DNA of 64,000 nucleotides, taken from NCBI RefSeq assembly GCF_041146795.1, contig NC_135179.1, forward strand, positions 15,979,547 through 16,043,546, read 5' to 3'. The notes beneath the pieces are model-generated. The model was not told the DNA's origin. It worked only from the letters and a program-made list of their open reading frames with translations, and made no database searches. The DNA is from Maylandia zebra (Eukaryota; Chordata; Actinopteri; Cichliformes; Cichlidae). Positions 38,801 to 49,000 of this stretch are shown here, piece after piece (position 1 is the stretch's first letter; each line of letters opens with the position of its first letter). The position numbers were made by a program, and so were the translations under genes.

Positions 38801-41800
38801 CGCCTGTGTAGCCCAGTTGCCAAGCTTCAGCCACATTAAGATCCAGCCCAGGGGTCCCGTCTGCCTGGCCTGTGTTTATCTAATCACTCAGACAATATGG
38901 AGAACGTCCATGACTCATGGCACCCAGGTGAGCCACCATTAGGAAATTAGTCAACATGCAGAATGTGTGCATGTGCAGGATGTTATGGATAAGGACTGCT
39001 TGAGGGTGATTTTGAAAGGAAGGGGAAGTAAATGTCAGCAGATTCATCTGACATGCCAGATGAATGAAAGCGAGCTTGTTACAGCATCAAATTCATGCTC
39101 ACCGGTTAATGTAAACGAGGGGAAACTAGGCAACATGAATGCAGAGATGAGATGGCATGATATTTGCCAGGCTAATTTAACAAAGAATAACAATGTTCAT
39201 ACAGAAGGCGGTAGGGAATATGGTCGGTCTCTGAGTAATTAAGGTGGAAAAAATGTGGGCTGGTGCTAAAGGTCAGGCTTCACGCAGACAGCTAGCTGGC
39301 TTATTACTCACCAGATACCACTGCTTGGTGAATAGAGGGTCACTCATGTTAACTTCAATATCGTTGATATTTCTGTAGCCTCGCTTCTGACGACTGAATC
39401 CCTCCTGTTCCATGACATTCTTCACCTGCGGGGGAAAGGGAAAAAAGAAAAAAAAGTCAGGTCAATGTCAGTTTAAAATCAACAATGATCTCACGCACAT
39501 TTTGAAAAGAATCATACAAAGAGCCAAATGAAACCCAGGTGTGTTTATGCTGGAGCACAGAAGCAATAAGATTCTGCTTGATATGACGCTTGAGATGTTG
39601 CCTGGGATTGCTCTGTGCACAGGAAATCACAAAACCCAGCTGTGCTCTACTGTACCGTGAAGGCAGAACATCACCTAAATGAAAGAGGCTATTTTTTTTT
39701 CTCCTAATAAGAGTGGCTGCAGCTGGAGCCGGGGGCTCCCAAACTCACCTTGTCAGTATGCTCAAAAGCCACAGCAATTACACTCGCAAACACGCTTGTG
39801 TTTCTCTGAATCATCAAAGAAATCTCAGCAGATGAACAGCTCTGATTTGGATTACAAATGCTTACTGAATGCTGCCACAATAACCATTATCGAGCTCAGA
39901 AAGATAACATAGGACAGAACAAATAAATGATTGGGATGAAATGTAGTTGCTTGATTAGCTGGTGGTTGGCATGAAAATGACTGGTTGTCTTTGATAGCGA
40001 TGTTGTATTTAATTTCTGCTCACACTTCAAATCATAGAGCTAAGAAAACACTCCCATTATTCCGCTGCCATCATCTCTGTCAGCAACTGAGGACAGGAGT
40101 AATAATAACCTATCAATTTAGTCATTCTAATTGGGAACTGCACCCCATCTCCTGTGACAGTTTAACTTTTCTCTCTCTCTCTCTCTCTCTAAAATACTGT
40201 ACCCATATTCAGTCATTTGGAAAAGCTGAATATGTGAAGTAGAGGCAAAGGAACAACAAGCCACTTAATCTTTTAGAGTCTGGCACTGGCTAAACCAAGC
40301 CTGAAGAGAAGCTCTCAATTTGAAATTTATTGCCAACACTCTGCTTGTCTTGAAGGTCATATGGACAATGATTTCATTTGAAGGTTTTGGGTCAGTTTCT
40401 GATTCTCTCTATTTCTCTGTGCGGTTGTACGTGAGAAACTAAATGTGTTTTTCACAATTTCAAAGCTTCATTTTCAAAAGAGGTCTCCAGCTAAATGTTC
40501 CTCTTATGTTTACCCTTCACAAATTCCCTCTAGTGTGTCACAAAGAAACAGGCATTGTCTGGCGTGTTTACCCGCAAAGATAAGAGAGCGGAGCAGCACT
40601 TAAATGTGTCCTTCTAAAATGGCCAAAGCCTATTCAGCTGGCTCTCCTGTTATGGTATACCCTACACAATCATGAGGCAAAGAAACTGTAAATAAGCACA
40701 CAAATCAGCTAAACAGAAACTAACTCTGTAAAGTAAGATCTCTTGCTTAAAGTAAGATCGCTGTTTTAGCCTTATATTACTTTTGTTTTCACAAAATTGC
40801 ATTCATATTCAGAGCGGCTAGCGGCAATATCTATATTATCCTGGCATTTCCTCGTCTTCTTTCCATCCATCAGCAGTTTATTCCTTTACTTGGCAGGAGA
40901 GTTGGTATTTCCCTTGAGACAGCATGTCATACTGCCCACTCACAACATCAAACAGTGCCCATGCACTGCCATCACTCTCCGCCTTTGCCACTGCCTGCTC
41001 ACAATGCTTCAGTTCACTCCAAATCAAAGAGCAGTGCTGGCTGTCTCCTTTCTCACTGCCCTCATTTCCCTCCTGGCTTTTCCATGCGTGCATCTTTCGG
41101 GGTCAGGGGATGCTGCTCACTCACAACATTTTTTTTAATGTTCTACATTCCACCTTTGTTCCATTCCCACTTTTTAATATAGCCTTTTAATCTCTATTAA
41201 AAGGCTATATTATATTATCTATGTCTCATTAAAAAAAGTGTATTTCAGGAATTATGGATGGACGGATCAGTGGATAAACTGGGAAAAAGCAGGGAAGTAT
41301 AGACAGGTATGCACAGAGAGAAATGCAAAGGAGAGATACAAGTAGATTATTTGGGTCGGAAGTGGGTCAACACGCTCCACTAATAGAATCTGAGGAATAA
41401 CAGGGTTCTTGGGACACCACCCAGTTCCATCAATACTGCTACTCAATTAGACTGCATGTTAAATGAGTGTTTAATGACTCAGTTACAGGTAAAAAGAGGT
41501 TTAACAGAATATAATATCTACTAAATACAATGCTTCTTTATTTAGGGCTGTGGAATACAATTTCCACCAATTAGATCTTTCTTTTATGTTCACAGAGCTG
41601 AGAGATATTACTGTAGGTTGGGAAATGACAGAAAGATACGTCAAAATTATAAACACAGAATATAAAATCAGACTTGTTGACCTCATAGGTTCTGGAAATC
41701 CAAAGAAAGCAAAAGCCTTGGTGTCACACGTGAGCATGTCAAGCAGCTGATTAAAACCTGGAATGTAGACCTGCCCATGTTCGTGCTGTCTCACTTCCAT

Positions 41801-44800
41801 TTGCAGAATTAGCTCGTCAGAGTGGCTCGCATTTATTTTCATTAGCACCTCTCACAAACGCAATTAGAGAGGTTAGTTGATTGTCTGCAGCAGGACCTCC
41901 ACTTTCACTGCATCCAACAGTGGACAGAGCTGAACACACACAGCTCAGCACACAACAGTACTGAGCTTCAAGATGCGGCGCATACATGGTTTTTATATAA
42001 GAAAAAACAGCTGAAACAATTTGTGAGTGAGTCCAGTGTCATTATTGTCATGAGATTACCATAATTTACACTTGCTTCATAATTGATTGAATTATTTTTC
42101 AAGCAAAAAGGGCAAATATTTACTGCCATAAATGTAAGAGTTGATACTTTTCTTCATTACTGTAAACTGATTATATTTTGGGGTATTGGACAGTTGGTCA
42201 GACAAAAAATAAATATTATTGTGAGACTTTGTCTTACAGGACAAGTAGCAGTTAATTGAGATTAAAACATCAGTGGAAGTGGGCGACTTGTAGCAGTGAC
42301 AGGGGAAATAACCACTGGCAACCCAAAGTGGGCGAGTCAGGTCAAAACTAATCTCTACTTTGAGGTTGTCATAGGCCATTAGCTACAAAGCAATCCCCAA
42401 AAAAGGCATTGCTTTACGTGTGTAAGGCCTTATGAGCGGAAAAATTGTGGTAAATGGGTAGACTTATTAAATATTAACCCAAACAATAAGAAGATTACTT
42501 GAAAATGAGAATAATGTTTACCGTACTTACAGCTATTGTTTGTCAAGAGGTAACAAACTGTATGTGGAAATCGATCATTGCACGACTTATTACCCAATCC
42601 AAACATTTAAGATCCCAAATTAATGATTACATACTTAACCAAGTGCAACATAAACATCACCAGACTTTGTAAGAAAGTATATTTTCATTAGAAAAGCAGA
42701 TGTCAGAAGAAAAAAAAAGCCACTTTTTCTCATTAATATAGCTCAGCTTTTACTACTGCAAATGCAGAACCACTGAAGCGCCGACTAATCCAAGAAATGG
42801 CCCTGTTTATTATTGTGTGCAATCAAAATGTTTCTGAGGAAAATGCTAATCATAAAATACAAAAATGAAATAAAACAAGGAATTAGATTCACTGCAACAT
42901 TATGAAAAATAAAATCTAAAATAACGTCCAAAAACAAGTGTATTACGTTTTAGCATGTTATTTAGTGCTGGGTTTGGAATTGCTTGCATTCTATTTGGCT
43001 CTGATGGGAAAAACAAGTTTTATTTTTTTTTGTTTTTCTGAAAAATAAACAGAAAAAAAGTCAGGACGACGACCAGTTAATCTTAGGCTGAGCCACAGCT
43101 TATCATAGTGTTACTGCATAATTACCCTGTAGTTGCGTAAGGACTGCAATTTCTCATTGAGAACTGGTGGTAAAACTGCTATGACTATATACACAATAAA
43201 GCACTAAACTAGATGTGGAGCCAAAGGATTTTGCTTCAGTAGCTCATTGGAAGTTTCAGTTTGATGAAATGAGGGTGATTGTGTAGTAGTTTATTTCATT
43301 TCTTAGAATTTCTTTAGCCTGCTGTTTGCCAAGTGGTTTGTGAAATCCCGTCCTTGTGAGAGTTTATATCTATGTATTGTCTTTATTTAGAATGTTTCTT
43401 GGAACCTGCACCTTGCTTTTTTGTAACAAGCACTGCTTAAGTTAAATCTCTTATTCAGGACTTTTTACATATAGAAAAAAGACACATGTATACACAGTAT
43501 ATTGTTTCATTGTCATATGCATTCTTACCCTTTTGTCTTTTTGGAGCTGCTGTCTCCTACGGGCACTGCGTTTGCTCCGCCTCTTCGAAGTATCCTGAGG
43601 GTAGAGGTGAAAGAGCCCTTCTCCGAAGGGAAGCTGGAAAGAAAAGAAAAGAAGTACAAGACAGGGAAATGGATCAGGGGCAGAAATACAGATGGGAGGG
43701 TTGAGGCAGCAATCATAAAGTGTGAATGACAAATCAAAATACAATAGTTCATAAAGGAAAGAGGATAGCAGGTTATCTTCCAGATGGAAACAAGGGCACT
43801 GACTCCCTGGCTTTCACAGACGGTTAAGCCTGGAGAACAGCATTGGGATCAACCATAATAAGTCACATGGGGAGGGAAATGAGATGCATCATCCAGAGCG
43901 TTCCCTCCAGCACTGTGCACAGATTAAAGACCCCCTTATGCTTTAGTAACAGTCAGGGCACAGGTCAATCCTCAAAATAAATGGTTTCAGATGCGGCTGT
44001 CAGATCTAATGTGAAAATGTAACACTTCTCAAAAGATTCTCCTTATCTGCCAATGCTCTTTTATTTGAACATTTTTGTCAGATTGAAATGTTCTCATAGT
44101 ATTACAATATGTGTTATTATTATGGTGGCGATGATTAAGAGTAGTAGCAGTAGCAGTATCATTATCATTGCTTTACATTGGCTGATCACAGATCTGTTTT
44201 GCTGTCTTTCTTTTGCCACTCTTTAGGCTTACATTTGTATGTGTGTCCCCTGTCTGTATCCCAGTCTAGTTAATTAAGCTACAAAAGAAGAGAATTCAAA
44301 CAACACAGACATTGTTTAATGGCGCATATCCCATTAAGACAAATATAGCTGCAGATTACATAACCTGGGAGGCAGTAGACGGAGGGGATGATCTATTGCC
44401 TACAAGAAAGCGAGCAAGCCATAGCAGAAATAGCAATGCTGCACAACTACCACAAGGATGTTATCAGATTATGATGATGAGATACAAATCAAACACTTTT
44501 CTTTATTATTATTATTACTGTGGAGGTGAGAGGAGAAAAAACACACATCCTCATTCAGAGCTGTGCAGACACCCCTCCGTTCACTGCTACGCCTCACTGA
44601 CTAAGGCTCCAGCCAATTTCACCCACACATTTATTTTGACATGTGACAAGGAACACACACTGCTGGGGAATTATTTCTATCAGTCTGCCATAAACGTCTT
44701 GTTAAGTCTTCTGACATGTTGAAAGGCATCCGAAATTTGTCGAGCTATCTGATTTGTCTCAGGTGAGACAAAGGAGGGCCATGAATGTGAATACACTATG

Positions 44801-45646
44801 TGCTCTGCAAAAGACAAATAATAAAGAGGTGTTTTATATTTTATTGGAAAATGTGTTTTTCTATGTCAGTCTCTGACAAAGAGGGCATCCAACAAGGTAT
44901 CCAAGTAAATTTGCTGTTTTTTGATGTGAAGCATTAAAAAAAGGGGAGGGGGTGTCCAAAACTGTGAGGATTATATCAAACCAGAACTTCGTGTGATGTT
45001 TTGTTCATGAAATGTTTTGTCTCTTCTTCGACAGCATCTTTCACAGATGGCTCCAGGTGCATCTTCCTTTTGCAGGACACTGAAATTTGATGCGTTTTTG
45101 AAATAGAATTTAGCCCACGGGCCGGTGGCAAACCTAATAAACAAGGCCTGCGGTTCAGTGAGAATGACGTCATCAAGTCAAGAAAAAGTGCAGTGAAGTC
45201 AAACCAGAAGAAAACCAGAAGAAGCTTCTCAATGTCTCCTCTACTGGATAGTTTCACTACGTGCAATATGTCTGATTGTTTTAAAAGAGCGAGAATGACC
45301 ACAAACGTTACTAAACAACCAGAAATATTTCGCGCTGACATTTTCATTTAATAATATTTATTCGTTTATCAATTGGTCGGTTTACTTAAGAAAGAAAGAA
45401 AAGAAAAAGAAAAACAGTTGCTGCCAGGATTGCGTGATGCTTTTTTAATCAGAGCATCCCTACCTTTCGGGCACTCTGGAACCCATGTTGTGTTGCAACT
45501 TGGTGCGCTTCATCCTGTGCGTCCTCATGCAACTGAACCAGAAAATGGTCCGTTAAGACTCCTTCTGCAGCCTGCGTCGCAAGCAGCAGCGCGTTCAGCA
45601 GCACTGTAAATCCCAAGGCTGTCCCATATCGGGGCGATCCAAGCAT
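17381..45646 (-). CDS. pcsk2: Prohormone convertase 2 (PC2), 12 exons
   Basis: Coding exons, 5' to 3' on the minus strand: 45646-45464, 43633-43529, 39425-39312, 38879-38771, 38082-38045, 30200-30124, 29182-29094, 28531-28356, 25286-25071, 23500-23400, 22066-21839 and 17870-17381. They sum to 1926 bp, giving 641 aa; human PC2 is 638 aa. PC2 is a calcium-dependent subtilisin-type serine protease of dense-core granules that cleaves prohormones at dibasic sites. Visible parts: hydrophobic signal peptide (about 1-27), prodomain ending in the autocleavage site SRQKR-GY (R111), catalytic D169, H210 and S386, the PC2-specific Asp312 at the oxyanion position (WASGDGG), N-glycosylation sites N377, N516 and N526, the RRGDL motif (519-523), the P domain, and a C-terminal acidic amphipathic helix. 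All positions are offset by +2 from human. The ATG at 45646 has A at -3. Introns are GT-AG. Confidence 0.97.
17871..21838 (-). other. pcsk2 intron 11
   Basis: 3.97 kb. Short ACAC-rich stretches near 19897-19923. No exon or mobile element recognised. Open frames up to 116 codons here have no family motif. Confidence 0.55.
21839..22066 (-). CDS. pcsk2: pcsk2 exon 11: catalytic-domain end / P domain start
   Basis: 228 bp encoding [40 protein letters not shown] and [20 protein letters not shown], then [13 protein letters not shown]. It is nearly identical to mammalian PC2. Split codons on both sides keep frame. Confidence 0.97.
22067..23399 (-). other. pcsk2 intron 10
   Basis: 1.33 kb, GT-AG. 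Nothing recognised. Confidence 0.6.
23400..23500 (-). CDS. pcsk2: pcsk2 exon 10: active-site serine
   Basis: 101 bp encoding [20 protein letters not shown] then [13 protein letters not shown]. Contains the catalytic Ser386 in HSGTSAAAP and sequon N377-C-T. Confidence 0.96.
23501..25070 (-). other. pcsk2 intron 9
   Basis: 1.57 kb of AT-rich sequence. A short CA-rich run lies near 24716-24738. No repeat family recognised. Confidence 0.55.
25071..25286 (-). CDS. pcsk2: pcsk2 exon 9: oxyanion loop
   Basis: 216 bp, in phase on both sides, encoding [20 protein letters not shown], then [20 protein letters not shown], and ending KRNPEAGV. Asp312 in WASGDGG replaces the Asn found at the oxyanion hole of furin and other convertases. 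This is a PC2 hallmark. Confidence 0.97.
25287..28355 (-). other. pcsk2 intron 8
   Basis: 3.07 kb. Holds the degenerate repeat at about 26965-27390. The remainder shows nothing recognisable. A polyA-rich region near 27770-28120 is simple sequence. Confidence 0.55.
26965..27390. repeat. Degenerate interspersed repeat
   Basis: The segment TGCATGCTCAGTCATCCAG, then GGTTCATCTTTCACCATCTT, ATGGTACTCATGGCCACTGA, and AGTCAGCTGAGACTGAAGAA with CTTGGATGAG, matches a block I know from many fish genomes. That block sits downstream of GIY-YIG/Penelope-like reverse-transcriptase elements. Family assignment is from memory and tentative. Confidence 0.4.
28356..28531 (-). CDS. pcsk2: pcsk2 exon 8: substrate-binding region
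   Basis: 176 bp encoding [40 protein letters not shown] and [18 protein letters not shown]. Only a few conservative changes from mammalian PC2. Confidence 0.97.
28532..29093 (-). other. pcsk2 intron 7
   Basis: 562 bp. Contains a short run of four AAAATC-like units at about 28800-28824. No other feature. Confidence 0.6.
29094..29182 (-). CDS. pcsk2: pcsk2 exon 7: active-site histidine
   Basis: 89 bp encoding (S)[19 protein letters not shown] then [10 protein letters not shown]. Contains catalytic His210. Open frames over it in other phases are shadows. Confidence 0.96.
29183..30123 (-). other. pcsk2 intron 6
   Basis: 941 bp. Overlapping frames of 70-96 codons on both strands here show no family motif. 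Nothing else seen. Confidence 0.55.
30124..30200 (-). CDS. pcsk2: pcsk2 exon 6: loop before His210
   Basis: 77 bp encoding [20 protein letters not shown] then DDWFN. Mammalian PC2 has PYPYPRY here, so both loop tyrosines are Phe (197 and 199) in this fish. Confidence 0.95.
30650..31645 (-). mobile_element. Tc1/mariner transposase fossil A
   Basis: Read on the minus strand it shows eroded Tc1 transposase motifs: [10 protein letters not shown] near 31087-31116 (from VKHGGGSVMVWG) and [11 protein letters not shown] near 30843-30872. Stops and frameshifts abound, so it is inactive. It runs parallel to the copy at 50460-51475: both have TATTTGGT.TGACCAC at the low-coordinate end and TCAAACT.TGTTATC near the other. 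Confidence 0.8.
31775..31968 (-). mobile_element. Terminal fragment of a Tc1-like element
   Basis: The reverse complement begins ATTGTGCAAAAGTCTCGAGC and continues CACTCATTTCTTTATATTTTG. It then runs through a CTTCCAAAGAACCAGGCCAG segment and TTTCTAAAGGTCTTTCAG. The sequence at 63812-64000 starts the same way in the plus orientation. The end sequence resembles the inverted-repeat terminus of fish Tc1-like elements. Confidence 0.55.
34862..34929 (+). repeat. Diverged direct repeat, copy 1
   Basis: Shares TCACTGTGGTATTTTA, TCATCAGCCTG, GGCTTC.TCAAAAT and CCT.G, in order and without gaps, with 35983-36050. About 53 of 68 positions match. Family unknown. Confidence 0.7.
35430..35572 (+). repeat. 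Degenerate tRNA-like/SINE-like fragment
   Basis: Contains CACCTCACAGTAAGAAGGTT followed by a degraded B-box-like GTTTGAGTC, then GTCCAAAGACGGGCTTACC and AGGTTAACTGGTGGTTCTAA. This order matches a very common fish repeat (CCTCACAGCAAGAAGG ... GTCCAAAGACATGC ... GGTTAATTGG). The middle is deleted. Confidence 0.5.
35983..36050 (+). repeat. Diverged direct repeat, copy 2
   Basis: Second copy of the block at 34862-34929, 1.1 kb away and in the same orientation. A 9-bp inverted repeat, AAAGCTTAG/CTAAGCTTT, sits just after it at 36080-36099. Confidence 0.7.
38045..38082 (-). CDS. pcsk2: pcsk2 exon 5 (38 bp)
   Basis: Encodes (G)[12 protein letters not shown] right after the catalytic aspartate. Exact reading-frame continuity and GTGAGT donor support it despite its small size. 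Confidence 0.95.
38083..38770 (-). other. pcsk2 intron 4
   Basis: 688 bp, AT-rich. No feature recognised. Confidence 0.6.
38771..38879 (-). CDS. pcsk2: pcsk2 exon 4: active-site aspartate
   Basis: 109 bp encoding [37 protein letters not shown] with catalytic Asp169. The acceptor (GAGTGATTAG) has a poor pyrimidine tract. Confidence 0.96.
38880..39311 (-). other. pcsk2 intron 3
   Basis: 432 bp. A chance 91-codon plus-strand frame lies here. No motif. Confidence 0.6.
39312..39425 (-). CDS. pcsk2: pcsk2 exon 3: prodomain cleavage site
   Basis: 114 bp encoding [38 protein letters not shown]. Prodomain removal is expected after R111 in RQKR-GY (human RKKR-GY). Confidence 0.96.
40170..40190. repeat. 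(CT)n microsatellite
   Basis: About ten CT units. Confidence 0.85.
41175..41212. repeat. Perfect 17-bp hairpin
   Basis: TAATATAGCCTTTTAAT at 41175-41191 is the exact reverse complement of ATTAAAAGGCTATATTA at 41196-41212, with loop CTCT. It lies in pcsk2 intron 2. Confidence 0.85.
43529..43633 (-). CDS. pcsk2: pcsk2 exon 2: prodomain
   Basis: 105 bp encoding [20 protein letters not shown] then [15 protein letters not shown]. Human PC2 has LPFAEGLYHFYHNGLAKAKR then RRSLHHKQQL. Three basic clusters (78-80, 82-83, 86-88) span the internal prodomain cleavage region. Confidence 0.94.
43634..45463 (-). other. pcsk2 intron 1
   Basis: 1.83 kb. Contains a consensus CRE palindrome TGACGTCA at 45165-45172. 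A 123-codon minus-strand frame at 45347-44976 begins with ATG and a hydrophobic stretch but shows no domain that I know. Short AGT/AGC repeats near 44139-44158. Confidence 0.5.
45464..45646 (-). CDS. pcsk2: pcsk2 exon 1: signal peptide and prodomain start
   Basis: 183 bp, 61 codons. [20 protein letters not shown] then LLATQAAEG forms the signal peptide. [20 protein letters not shown] and [11 protein letters not shown] match the PC2 prodomain (human FTNHFLVELHKG). Donor GTAGGG. Confidence 0.95.
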
Positions 45647-46095
45647 CGTGTCTGGCTTGTGTCAGTATGCCTTGTCTGCTTGCCCGTCAGAGTAAAATCA
45701 GTGTATGGGATGCTCCACGTCAGAGAAGCGAAGAGGAGGAACAGGAGGAAGAACAGCGGGATGTAAAGGTGTCGAATCAACGCTTTTGCGAACGCATCTC
45801 CTCGTCGTCAGCTGATGGTGGCACTGGAAGTTGGATTTCACCGAGGTGTACCCGCTCTTACCGTGTGCTTCGAGTTGGGGCGGTTGTGGACCAAACCTGC
45901 ATCCTCAGCTTTCTAGCTCTCCTCTTCCATCTCTTCCTCCTCTCATCTGTTATTCATCTACCTTCCTAGCTCGGGTAGTTTCTGCGCGTGACGTTGTACC
46001 AATGGCCTCGGCGGGTGTGTCCCGTCGTTTCCTCCCCCGGATGCGCTCGAGGGCACTTTTCAGCACCTTGGAGAATTCCTCCTATCGTCCTCAGA
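45647..46095 (-). promoter_or_regulatory. Putative pcsk2 promoter and 5' UTR
   Basis: This stretch is clearly richer in GC and CpG than its surroundings. It holds TGACGT (half CRE) at 45989-45994 and CCAAT at 45999-46003 on the plus strand, about 350 bp before the start codon. No TATA box is obvious. Plus-strand frames of 89-100 codons here have no family motif. Confidence 0.4.
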
Positions 46096-49000
46096 GTTGA
46101 TGGAAATTCTATTGATGGGTAGGCTGTCTGGGGCTGGCCATCCAACTGGGGGGGGGGGGGGGAACCGCTGAAAACTCATGTGACATATAGCGACCTTTAA
46201 ATACAGCTTTCTATAGAAGTCCTACAGAAAGATTTTTATGACATGATTCTTCAATATATTTCTAAGGCTGAAGTTCTCTTGTTTTACCCTATATATGTGC
46301 AATGATCAACCTGACCGTTTCTGTGGAGTGGAATGAAAGCATAGTCCCACTGGACTATAATTGGTCATTTGGAGGTGAGCAGCATGTAGCAGCGAAAGGA
46401 GTGCTGGTACAAAGGTAGCTCATTAAAGGACTCCCTGTCCTCCTGCTTTCTTGCTGCTGTAAACTAGAAGGTGGGCATACAGGGCTGCTGGGAGGTGATA
46501 TGAGGGTGGTCTGCATGAATGAGAAAGTACAGCAAGATGGGGAAATGGTTGCTTGCTGTGATGCTACTAATTTCCTTTACACAGACAACATTCACCAAAG
46601 AGCATCATGAGTGCTTATTGCTGCGCAGTTATCTGTTGTTAATGCTATAGTCTTTTCAGTTCAGCCACAAGGACTCAATAGTGAGAAGCACTCATTGCAA
46701 TTGCTGAATAAAAATGCCCCCAGAGCCCCCTTCATTCATGAGCCAGTTTCAAATTCAGCAAATTTTCCTTTAATGCAACTTTTCATGCATTTTTGAACAT
46801 GAGCAACGGATTGAGAGCGGTACCATTTTTGCATTCCTCAGTGTCCAGTAATAAGCAAAATATCATAATTACAAAAATACTCTTGTGCAAATCATTTCCT
46901 CCCCCACCAAATGTCAGTAAATGTCAAGAGGCAGCATCATTAAATCAAATATTTGTGGAACATAATTAGAACAGCCATACAAAATATGCAAAACCTCATT
47001 TTGTATTTAAAATGTTCCTCTCTGTTAACTCTGTATGTACTTGTTTGAAATATACTAATGTACTTATATAATGGCATACTGTCTGGTATAATGTTCACAT
47101 TAAATTAATCTGAAAGGCGTGACGAGGGAGAATGATAGCACGGGGATCAGTTAGATGTCTAGAAAATAATGAAGGTGGATTTTCTATAAGTGGATCTGCT
47201 TTACTAATCACTGTTTCCATGCACCATGCGGACATCCTCCCACACTCCTGCTATTCTGTAGCCCAGTGATTATTTATTTAGCTTGGGCAAGCCCTTCTCT
47301 TCAGCATCAGTAAAAATTTCTTCCCTGCTGGGGCCACATGAGTGATCCACATGTATGTTTTGACTGCTGACTCACATGGACTGTATCCTGGCCCGCCTGC
47401 CTCCCTATGTGCCTGACGTGCTGTAGCATCTTCTGCTTTTAAAGAGCAACCTTGATTGTTTTTGGCAGCTCAGTAACAGTTTTGTGAGAGACGTGGACAT
47501 CAGCAGGATGTTGAAAATCTTCTCACTGTCTGAAGTGATGCTGACATTACACCTCTATCTGCAGTTATTACAGAAAGAAAAAAAATTCTTTGAAATGCAA
47601 GTAGTACAAACTGCTCACCTCTCACAATCAATATAAAGTTACACAATAAATGAGGGTTTTAATTTTAATTTAATGTTAAAATTAATAATATATATAAGGA
47701 TACTTTTATAATAATACATAAATACAATGCATTTACATCATGCTCTTTATCTGAGATTGCTGGAACTGCTTGCTGTGCAGCTCTGCATCTCCCAAATGAT
47801 TCTTTTGAATTTCCCTTGAGTTTTATAACAGTGTGTATATAAGAGATCTGTTTGTAGCTTGTGGGTGGATGAATAAAGTCAGATTTTTAGAGGTTTCGAG
47901 TAAGTGCATGAAATCCTGAGAAAATGTGAAATAAATTAATGAATCATTTGAAGAAACATGTTTTAGCTCATATTAAGGAAGGCATCCTCTTAACTCAAGT
48001 TTGCTTGTTAACTCATGAAGTAGAAATTTGTTATCCATTCAATTTTAATTGATCCAATTCTCCACATCTCACTGCAGTGGTTGTTCTATGAAACATATTA
48101 TAACAATAGCATTTTAAAGTTGAAATATTGCTGATGTTCAGCACTGGAAAGTTTTGTTTCCACAAGCATGTACTGTCATAAGTTAATTATAGAGCTCAAC
48201 CTCTGGCAACCTTTGGATACAGGATAAGTTACAGTGGAATTTAATTTACAACTGGACAACCATCTATTAAAAAACTGGCTTTGCAGAGATGGCATTACAT
48301 AAATGGAGTTGTTAAAAGGCATTGATGTGTATCTGCAGTAGTGTTGGAGGAGGTGCTGAGAATCATGGCTCTTTAATTTTTCATATTTGCCCAAGGCTGT
48401 AGAGAAAGCAGGGTGCCTGTCAGAGTTTGGGCAAGAGGTAGAGAGATTAGACTGACAGCTACAAGGTGATAAACGGCAGATAATCAAACACACACATACA
48501 CACACACGGGCACTCACACACACACACACAATGAAACCCACTGATTGCTAAACCACAACAAAGCCTCTGCAGCCTTTACCAACCTTTCAACCAGACAAGA
48601 AAAAAAAACACTATTGATATTTCACGCTGAACTTTATATTGTGTTTCCAAAGATAAAATCAAATAAACACTGAAACAACCAAGACATTTACATCTGATTC
48701 CAGTTTCTTAATATATTTTGTGTGCAGAAATCATAAATATTTTAAGACTATAGAGAAAATGCATTCCCTGTGACTTATTTAAATGTTGAGCCCACACTCT
48801 AGAAATTAAACATTTAGTGAGAGAGCAAGTGTGTCTATTTTTTTTTGGGAAACCTGCAAAGCAAAACATTAATATATTGCAGTTCTCTTTGTTAGTGCCA
48901 CATATGTTAGGAGCCACATGGAGAGCGAGGCAATGATAGAAATGACAGAAGCTTGTCTTATCTCCCTCAGTAGTTAAGCTGTCGTTTCAGAGGCAATCCT

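Larger units (their letters stand above)
39426..43528 (-). other. pcsk2 intron 2
   Basis: 4.1 kb. Contains a CT microsatellite at 40170-40190 and the perfect hairpin at 41175-41112-equivalent span listed as 41175-41212. Frames near 40797-41190 (up to 113 codons) carry no recognised domain. Nothing else found. Confidence 0.55.

Noticed and set aside
43486-43752. Four overlapping frames over pcsk2 exon 2
   Set aside because: Only the minus frame giving [11 protein letters not shown] joins exons 1 and 3 in phase. The rest are shadows.
44312-44722. 136-codon plus-strand frame in pcsk2 intron 1
   Set aside because: No ATG at the stated start, Tyr and Cys runs from simple repeats, and no domain recognised.
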